In this document: piece after piece, positions 1 through 4,202 of the stretch | Layout: each line of letters starts with the position of its first letter | Numbering within the stretch: position 1 is the stretch's first letter | Origin: Candidatus Thiodiazotropha taylori | GTDB taxonomy: Bacteria > Pseudomonadota > Gammaproteobacteria > Chromatiales > Chromatiaceae | DNA length: 7,725 nt | Assembly: GCA_019100305.1 (NCBI GenBank) | Contig: JAHRHW010000211.1 | Location: 1-7,725, forward strand | Reading direction: 5' to 3' | Notes under the pieces: generated by a model | What the model was told of the DNA's origin: nothing | The model's input: only the letters and a program-made list of their open reading frames with translations | The model's database searches: none | Translations under genes and position numbers: made by a program

Positions 1-739
1 CCGACGCTTCGACCTCTTTGGGATCCTCTTCATCGAAGTCACGCTGATCTGCGATCTCCGGCTGACGAAACAGCGCGTTGCCGTCAAACGACATCTTGGC
101 ATCCAGAGCGAGAAACTGACCGTCTCCAGTGATTACCAACGGATTGATCTCGGCCATCAGCGCATCCTTATCTCGAAAACAGCGATAGAGACGCTTCATG
201 ATGCGAGCGGCCAGATTGATCTGTTTACCACTCAGCCCGATACTGGCTGCCACCTTACGGCATTGAAAATCCTGCAGGCCGACGGCCGGGTCAACCACTT
301 CATTGATCACTTTATCGGGTGATTTGGCCGCCACCTCCTCGATATCCATGCCACCGGCTGCTGAAGCGATCAGGGTGATCCGTTGATTTGCCCGGTTGAT
401 CACCAGACCAAGGTAATACTCCGCCTTGATGTCCTGCATCTGTTCTACCAATACCCGGTTGACCATTCGGCCCTGTTCACCGGTCTGCTTGGTCACCAGG
501 TGGCTACCGATCAGTTTTTCCGCATGCTCACGCACTTCATCAAGCTCTTTCGCGAGCAGTACGCCACCCGCTTTACCCCGTCCACCTGCGTGGATCTGAG
601 CCTTGACGACCCAACCCTCGCCGCCCAGCTGTTCCGCTGCGGTCAGCGCCTGATTGGCCGAGTGAGCCATGCGGCCTTCCGGCACTGGGATCTTATAGTG
701 ACGAAAAAGATCCTTGGTCTGATATTCATGAATATTCAC
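1..739 (-). CDS. mtkA: Malate-CoA ligase (malate thiokinase) / succinyl-CoA synthetase beta subunit, 3'-truncated by window edge
   Basis: This is the ATP-grasp beta subunit of an ADP-forming CoA ligase; with an alpha subunit it makes malyl-CoA (or succinyl-CoA) from the acid, CoA and ATP in the cytoplasm. The frame gives 246 residues of roughly 390 expected; the C-terminal CoA-ligase part lies off the window. It opens MNIHEYQ, the family signature. K46, the GRG at 53-55 and the Mg ligands N199 (in EINP) and D213 (in LDAK) fall at the same numbers as in E. coli SucC. The start is GTG, overlapping the upstream lyase stop as GTGA, with a perfect AGGAGG seven bases before it; a nearby ATG (727-729) is out of frame. 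The malate assignment rests on the adjacent malyl-CoA lyase. The sequence alone does not exclude sucC, and the tail after D213 looks much like ordinary proteobacterial SucC. The enzyme family is certain; substrate is inferred. Confidence 0.93.
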   Translation of the reverse strand, partial: MNIHEYQTKDLFRHYKIPVPEGRMAHSANQALTAAEQLGGEGWVVKAQIHAGGRGKAGGVLLAKELDEVREHAEKLIGSHLVTKQTGEQGRMVNRVLVEQMQDIKAEYYLGLVINRANQRITLIASAAGGMDIEEVAAKSPDKVINEVVDPAVGLQDFQCRKVAASIGLSGKQINLAARIMKRLYRCFRDKDALMAEINPLVITGDGQFLALDAKMSFDGNALFRQPEIADQRDFDEEDPKEVEAS

Positions 740-1716
740 GCAGCCGCCTCCTGCTTGGAGTTGCGTTCGATCTGCTCCACCTTCGACAGCATCACTTCGG
801 CCTGGCGAATCGAAGCGGCGTCGATCATGCGACCGTCGAGACTGACCGCACCCCGACCGGCTGCTGCCGCCTCTTCCATCGCTTTGACGATACGACGTGC
901 CCGATCCACTTCTTGCTCACTGGGCGTAAAGACCTGATTCGCCAACTCGATCTGCGACGGATGGATAGCCCACTTACCCTCACCACCCAGGGCGGCAAAA
1001 GACTTGGCGACAGCCAGATAGCCATCAGGATCGTTGAAATCACCAAAAGGTCCATCGATCGGACGCAAGCCGTAAGCCCGACAGGCCACGATCATGCGCG
1101 ACATGGCGAAGTGCCACTGGTTACCCAGGTAGACATCACGCTTGCCTTCAGCATTCGCATCAGACAACACGTGATAATCGGGATTGACGCCACCCATACT
1201 GACGGTCCGCGCCTGGGTGGAAGCGGCGTAATCCGCGACACCGAAGACCAATGCTTCAAGCCGATCTGGACAACTCTGTGCAATCGCTTCCACATTCGCC
1301 ATACCCATGGCAGTTTCGATCAGCGCATGCAGGTTGATCTGCTTATAGCCCTTGGCTGCTTCGATCTGTTCCAACAACAGTGCAACGAACTCCAGGTCGG
1401 ATGGTTGACCGACCTTGGGTACCAACAGGGTATCCAGCTTGTCGCCGGCCTGCTCCACCACATCAACGATATCCCGATAGCAGAAGTGGGAGTCCAGGCC
1501 ATTGATGCGAACGGAAACTGAGCAGTTCGACCAGTCGTACTCATTCAATGCATGGATTGCGTTTCTTCTGGCTTGCTCTTTGTCTGACGGTGCAACTGCA
1601 TCCTCCAGATCGATGAATACCAGGTCAGCGCCAGAGTGCGGTGCTTTTTCAAGCATCCGCATATTACTGCCCGGTACGGCCAGTTCGCTTCTATGAAGGC
1701 GATTTTTGAAGGCCAT
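736..1716 (-). CDS. mcl: L-malyl-CoA / beta-methylmalyl-CoA lyase (HpcH/HpaI-CitE family)
   Basis: The enzyme reversibly cleaves malyl-CoA to acetyl-CoA and glyoxylate, and in many homologues beta-methylmalyl-CoA to propionyl-CoA and glyoxylate. It serves the serine cycle, ethylmalonyl-CoA pathway or 3-hydroxypropionate-type routes. At 326 residues it is full length and resembles MclA/Mcl1 throughout, from RLHRSELAVPGSN (6-18) to the C-terminal lid. Visible active-site residues are R70 (in VRINGLD), Mg ligands E134 (in LIETAMGMA) and D162 (in FGVADYAAS), the RPIDGPFGDFNDPDGY stretch (218-233), KWAIHPSQI (248-256), and the lid aspartate D294 in GAVSLDGR. This C-terminal lid is typical of malyl-CoA lyases and separates them from plain CitE. 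ATG is preceded by GGAGG at eight bases. It is the first gene of the transcript and overlaps the ligase by four bases, so the two are probably translationally coupled. A thioesterase activity, as in Mcl2-like paralogues, is less likely from the sequence. Confidence 0.95.
   Translation of the reverse strand: MAFKNRLHRSELAVPGSNMRMLEKAPHSGADLVFIDLEDAVAPSDKEQARRNAIHALNEYDWSNCSVSVRINGLDSHFCYRDIVDVVEQAGDKLDTLLVPKVGQPSDLEFVALLLEQIEAAKGYKQINLHALIETAMGMANVEAIAQSCPDRLEALVFGVADYAASTQARTVSMGGVNPDYHVLSDANAEGKRDVYLGNQWHFAMSRMIVACRAYGLRPIDGPFGDFNDPDGYLAVAKSFAALGGEGKWAIHPSQIELANQVFTPSEQEVDRARRIVKAMEEAAAAGRGAVSLDGRMIDAASIRQAEVMLSKVEQIERNSKQEAAA
747..752 (-). promoter_or_regulatory. Ribosome binding site deciding the GTG start of the CoA ligase beta gene
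   Basis: A consensus AGGAGG lies inside the last codons of the lyase gene, seven bases before the GTG at 737-739. It supports GTG over the out-of-frame ATG ten bases further in. Confidence 0.85.
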
Positions 1717-1724
1717 ATTGGATT

Positions 1725-1729
1725 CCTCC
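1725..1729 (-). promoter_or_regulatory. Ribosome binding site of malyl-CoA lyase
   Basis: GGAGG lies eight bases before the ATG at 1714-1716 and confirms that start. Confidence 0.8.
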
Positions 1730-1750
1730 GTGTTTTTCTGCCCTGAACGC

Positions 1751-1775
1751 GAAACACCGGTCGATCCGGTGTTTC
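1751..1775 (-). promoter_or_regulatory. Perfect hairpin in the leader of malyl-CoA lyase
   Basis: GAAACACCGG and CCGGTGTTTC are perfect 10-base arms around the five-base loop TCGAT. The element lies 34 bases upstream of the lyase start codon. Neither strand has a T-run after it, so it is not a canonical intrinsic terminator. It could be an mRNA 5' structure, an operator, or the 3' stem of a short upstream transcript. Role unknown. Confidence 0.55.
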
Positions 1776-1938
1776 AGAATTCAGAATTTATCTGTTTGTA
1801 ATCCTGGATGGCCGCATGCGACATCTGCATCATGTCGTGTTGCATGATTGTTTTATTGCGCCGCAGCAATAGCGTTCCAGGTCTTTCTGCCGTACTGTGG
1901 AAATTTCGATATCCACAAGCAGGGCAAGTATTTAACAC
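1774..1938 (-). CDS. Possible small protein or leader peptide with a CPxCGY motif (54 codons)
   Basis: An open frame starting at GTG encodes 54 residues. It begins MLNTCPACGYRNFHS, half of a zinc-ribbon-like motif, and continues with a basic LLLRRNK and a Met/His-rich QHDMMQMSHA stretch. The stop codon overlaps the last bases of the hairpin at 1751-1775. No second CxxC pair is visible, no Shine-Dalgarno precedes the GTG, and codon use is not clearly like that of the neighbours. An internal ATG (M32) would give a 23-residue peptide. It may be a relic, a leader peptide of the lyase operon, or chance. I do not recognise a family. Confidence 0.25.
   Translation of the reverse strand: MLNTCPACGYRNFHSTAERPGTLLLRRNKTIMQHDMMQMSHAAIQDYKQINSEF
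1829..1848. repeat. Short inverted repeat upstream of malyl-CoA lyase
   Basis: ATCATG and CATGAT are 6-base arms separated by eight bases. The spacing would suit a dimeric regulator such as a LysR-type protein, but the arms are short and chance is possible. Confidence 0.25.
1896..1917. promoter_or_regulatory. 22-base imperfect palindrome upstream of malyl-CoA lyase, possible operator
   Basis: TGTGGA and TCCACA arms enclose a ten-base centre that can add two A-T pairs across one mismatch. The site lies about 180-200 bases upstream of the lyase ATG. It could be an activator or repressor site; no regulator gene is in the window. Confidence 0.3.
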
Positions 1939-2147
1939 AGGAGTTGCTCAATTGACAGTGACGAAAATCAGGAATAGGGAATGTTGCACGGAAGTTGCAC
2001 CAAGTGGTTCGAATGGACCTTTGAGCAAGTCTGCGTGGGGCCTGGGTTTCAGCATGAGCATTAAAAGAATAGGCGACTCAATCGAGTATTCATTATTTTT
2101 ATAAATAGTATTGGTTTTTTAGATATTGAGGCAGAAAGCGTCTCCTC

Positions 2148-2164
2148 TCGGGCCGCCAGCCCGA
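2148..2164 (-). other. GC-rich hairpin downstream of the FixH-like gene
   Basis: TCGGGC and GCCCGA form a perfect six-pair stem with a five-base loop, about 40 bases after the stop of the gene ending at 2204. No U-tract follows on the minus strand, so termination here is only possible. Confidence 0.3.
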
Positions 2165-2203
2165 AGATGATTATCCCTCTAAGCTCCCGTCGGGATCATT
2201 CAA

Positions 2204-2716
2204 TCAAGGCAGCGTCTTACCGGGTCGTACCGTGACAAAACGGTAGGGGGCGGATAACAATCCCTGTTTGGTTGTAATCAAGACTTTTGCCTCCCACTCC
2301 ATGGAGTCCATGACACAAACCGGAATCATCCCCTCACCCTCGAATTGCCCCTCAGCAACCGAGTGCAGAACCACCCGGTTGTAACCCATGTTCATATCGA
2401 CACCGGCGAAATCCACCTCCACCCGGTCCACCTCCACTCCAGCAACCTCCACCGCCAGTTTAAGGGGTTTCACCAGGGGTATTTCGCGGGGTTCGATTGA
2501 AAAACCGACTTCCACTTCGTCATTGATCGAAGAGAGACAGGGGGCCTTGCGCAGGTCACAACTCGGATCAACGGCTGCGGATTGACTGATCTGAGGGAAC
2601 AGAATTGGCCAGGCTTTGTAGATCGCCACCAGGGTAAGTGCAGCCATCAATAGCCCAAGTGCGCCCCAAAGCAACAGATTACTCGTTGGTTGATTGTCAG
2701 ATGATTCAACTGTCAT
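2204..2716 (-). CDS. Membrane-anchored periplasmic protein, FixH/YtkA-like
   Basis: The product has 170 residues: a short cytoplasmic N-terminus, one transmembrane helix (about 14-33), then a periplasmic beta-rich domain (about 50-168) that looks immunoglobulin-like. Notable residues are C53 and C60 (in DPSCDLRKAPC), the MNMGYNR motif at 108-114, M130, C134 (in PVCVMDSMEW), M136 and M139. The Met-x-Met-Gly segment and the final VTVRP strand recall YtkA/FixH-type domains and small proteins often met beside SCO-type copper chaperones. That comparison is from memory, and no SCO, cco or copper gene is in the window. The cysteines and methionines make copper handling or a disulfide conceivable, but this is inference. 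The ATG at 2714-2716 lacks a clear Shine-Dalgarno, yet no better in-frame start is visible. It appears to be monocistronic. Confidence 0.8.
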   Translation of the reverse strand: MTVESSDNQPTSNLLLWGALGLLMAALTLVAIYKAWPILFPQISQSAAVDPSCDLRKAPCLSSINDEVEVGFSIEPREIPLVKPLKLAVEVAGVEVDRVEVDFAGVDMNMGYNRVVLHSVAEGQFEGEGMIPVCVMDSMEWEAKVLITTKQGLLSAPYRFVTVRPGKTLP

Positions 2717-2874
2717 TAATAGAGTGTCTTAGCGAATCTTGGTGGGTTCTTTTCAAGACAATACAAAGGCGGGATTGTTCGCGCAATCTGAAATCCCGAT
2801 CAACGCATGCCGATCTATCCAACCTGGTGCAATATCCCCGTTAAAAATTGCTTGGAAGGATTCAGTATGAATAG

Positions 2875-3231
2875 CTATTGCTGATCCAGCAACTTTGTAA
2901 TTTGTTGTTGATCAACAGGCCGGCAGTAAAAGAAAACCCTGTGCTTTCTCCCAGCCATGACGAGTCAAAAACTCAACCTGCTCCCGGGGTTCAACACCCT
3001 CAGCCAGCACCTTCAGCCCAAGTGCTTCTGACGGTGCGATGATAGCCTGGTAATTGCCATACCATTTGGGTCGAGCGGTATATCATGAATGAAGGATTGA
3101 TCTATTTTCATCTCATCGACCCGTAGCGATTTCAGATAACTCAGTGAAGAGTAGCCCACAGCAAAGTCATTAATGTGTATTCTGACATCCTGCTGTCTCA
3201 AGGCGAGTAGATAACTATGCTCAACGTACAA
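2875..3231 (-). pseudogene. Decayed EAL-domain (c-di-GMP phosphodiesterase) fragment
   Basis: Three frames together rebuild the C-terminal third of an EAL domain. Frame one (to about 3050) reads VRIHINDFAVGYSSLSYLKS and then DEMKIDQSFIHDIPLDPNGM. A one-base deletion near 3048-3052 moves the reading to QAIIAPSEALGLKVLAEGVE, then EFLTRHGWEKAQGF. A one-base gain in the T-rich stretch near 2927-2936 moves it to YCRPVDQQQITKLL and a TAG at 2875-2877. The catalytic DDFG has become NDFA, and no GGDEF half, EAL motif or start region is legible upstream, although weak traces might reach about 3290. Loss of function seems certain unless both shifts are sequencing errors. It is distinct from the intact EAL gene at 4203. 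Confidence 0.85.
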
Positions 3232-3300
3232 CTACGACAGTTCTCATGGGTACTCCAATCACCTTCAATGCAGAACAATCAGACTGTCTGAAGGACTAGA

Positions 3301-3615
3301 CTATGGATCTATCTCCTCTTTGATATAGCGATTAATGTACTGTTGAGCAGTGATGTTTGACCTGACCTCCCAAGCCACCATGAAAAACGCCAACACCAGA
3401 ATTAGCGGTGCTGCGTTGGGTATAACTGCCAGTACACCTAGAAGTAATAACATCCCCACACCCATGTTTCTAAATCCCCTTTTCCATACCTGACTGATGG
3501 CATCCCTCGCCATATCCGGGGTTTCGATACCCGCCTCATGAAGAGCGTTGCGCATCTCCTCATAGCCCAAGTGATGACGTCTTTCGATACGGCCGAAAGG
3601 ATCTTTCAGTTTCAC
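3301..3615 (-). CDS. Small two-helix inner-membrane protein of unknown function
   Basis: The product has 104 residues. A charged, soluble N-terminal part (1-48, with MKLKDPFGRIERRHH and an amphipathic segment YEEMRNALHEAGIETP) is followed by two closely spaced hydrophobic helices (about 51-65 and 68-84). The helices are separated by PNAA, and a charged tail (IKEEID) follows, so both ends are likely cytoplasmic. The start is GTG with only a weak GGG purine stretch upstream; starting at M21 would remove the conserved-looking N-terminus. I do not recognise a named family. It stands between tRNA-Glu and the EAL relic with about 250 bases before it, so it is probably transcribed alone. No catalytic motif is visible. 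Confidence 0.7.
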   Translation of the reverse strand: MKLKDPFGRIERRHHLGYEEMRNALHEAGIETPDMARDAISQVWKRGFRNMGVGMLLLLGVLAVIPNAAPLILVLAFFMVAWEVRSNITAQQYINRYIKEEIDP

Positions 3616-3864
3616 TGATGGATTACCCGCTATGTGCCAGCATAATTACTTGTACTGAGCAGACGATTTAAAGCAATTTGTGTTTTAAAGATATAGTTCA
3701 AAAAAAACTAATTGTCGGCCGGCTGAGAGTCGTACGAAGAGAACTGCTTAGACAGAGAGCCAGTAAAAGAGTACAAACCGGTTAGACATCAACAATCAAG
3801 CCAATGGAAGGTTGCTTGGGAGAGTATCCTGAAACGTCCGAAAAACCGGTGTGACGATTTTAGA

Positions 3865-3940
3865 TGGCGTCCCCAAGGGGAGTCGAACCCCTGTTACCGG
3901 CGTGAAAGGCCAGTGTCCTAGGCCTCTAGACGATGGGGAC
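3865..3940 (-). tRNA. tRNA-Glu (anticodon UUC)
   Basis: The 76-base gene includes an encoded CCA (3865-3867). The acceptor stem pairs GTCCCCA with TGGGGAC, with discriminator G at 3868. The anticodon loop CTTTCAC (3902-3908) places UUC at 3904-3906, and the anticodon stem CTGGC/GCCGG contains one G-U pair. The T arm AGGGGTTCGACTCCCCT is intact. It differs from E. coli tRNA-Glu by only a few substitutions. No rRNA or second tRNA flanks it. No clear terminator follows, and no promoter is convincing in the 262 bases before it. Confidence 0.97.
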
Positions 3941-4171
3941 AGGACTTTACAAAGACACCCTAAATGGGCAATCACTTGCAAAGTGGAGCGCGAAATCTAC
4001 GGCACTTTGATGACGCTGTCAAGGTTTATCTGTTGCAAACAGAATTCGAATCAGGAATTAATCCATTCTATTGCCAGCCTGCTTAATGAAATCCTAGGAC
4101 TGAAAAACCGAACGATGTAAATATGACATATATTCAGAGACTTAGAACCATCCAAATCTTCCCGCCCTATC

Positions 4172-4192
4172 CCACAGGCATACCGCCTGCGG
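4172..4192. other. Hairpin just after the GGDEF-EAL gene
   Basis: CCACAGGC and GCCTGCGG form an eight-pair stem (one G-U on the minus-strand RNA) with a five-base loop, ten bases after the stop codon. No T-run follows on either strand, so it is either a weak or factor-assisted terminator or a 3' stabilising stem. Confidence 0.4.
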
Positions 4193-4202
4193 ACCAGCGC
4201 TC

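Larger units (their letters stand above)
1717..2203. other. 487-base region without a confident gene, upstream of malyl-CoA lyase
   Basis: This holds the lyase leader and must contain its promoter, but no -35/-10 pair is convincing. Contents are the hairpin at 1751-1775, the dubious 54-codon frame, inverted repeats at 1829-1848 and 1896-1917, an AT-rich stretch around 2060-2125, and a short hairpin at 2148-2164 behind the next gene. A 98-codon plus-strand frame at 1808-2104 shows no recognisable domain and is not called. Confidence 0.6.

Noticed and set aside
383..937. 184-codon plus-strand open frame
   Set aside because: It lies opposite the ligase and lyase genes, which have strong family matches; the product shows no recognisable domain.
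913..1521. 202-codon plus-strand open frame opposite malyl-CoA lyase
   Set aside because: Shadow of the lyase reading frame; no domain and no plausible ribosome site.
1808..2104. 98-codon plus-strand open frame in the lyase upstream region
   Set aside because: Cys-rich low-complexity start, no recognisable motif, and it covers the probable promoter and dyads; no support beyond being open.
2906..2917. 12-base perfect palindrome TGTTGATCAACA
   Set aside because: It falls inside the readable part of the EAL relic, where it encodes part of the domain end, so it is most likely chance.
3013..3231. 72-codon frame as an independent EAL gene
   Set aside because: It starts and ends inside the domain, and the rest continues in other frames, so it is part of the pseudogene.
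3865..3940. tRNA-Glu as an att site with a second copy in the window
   Set aside because: I looked for a repeat of the tRNA 3' end elsewhere in the window and found none; no integrase is present.
3796..3981. 61-codon minus-strand and 89-codon plus-strand frames across the tRNA
   Set aside because: Both run through the tRNA gene and derive their open frame from it.
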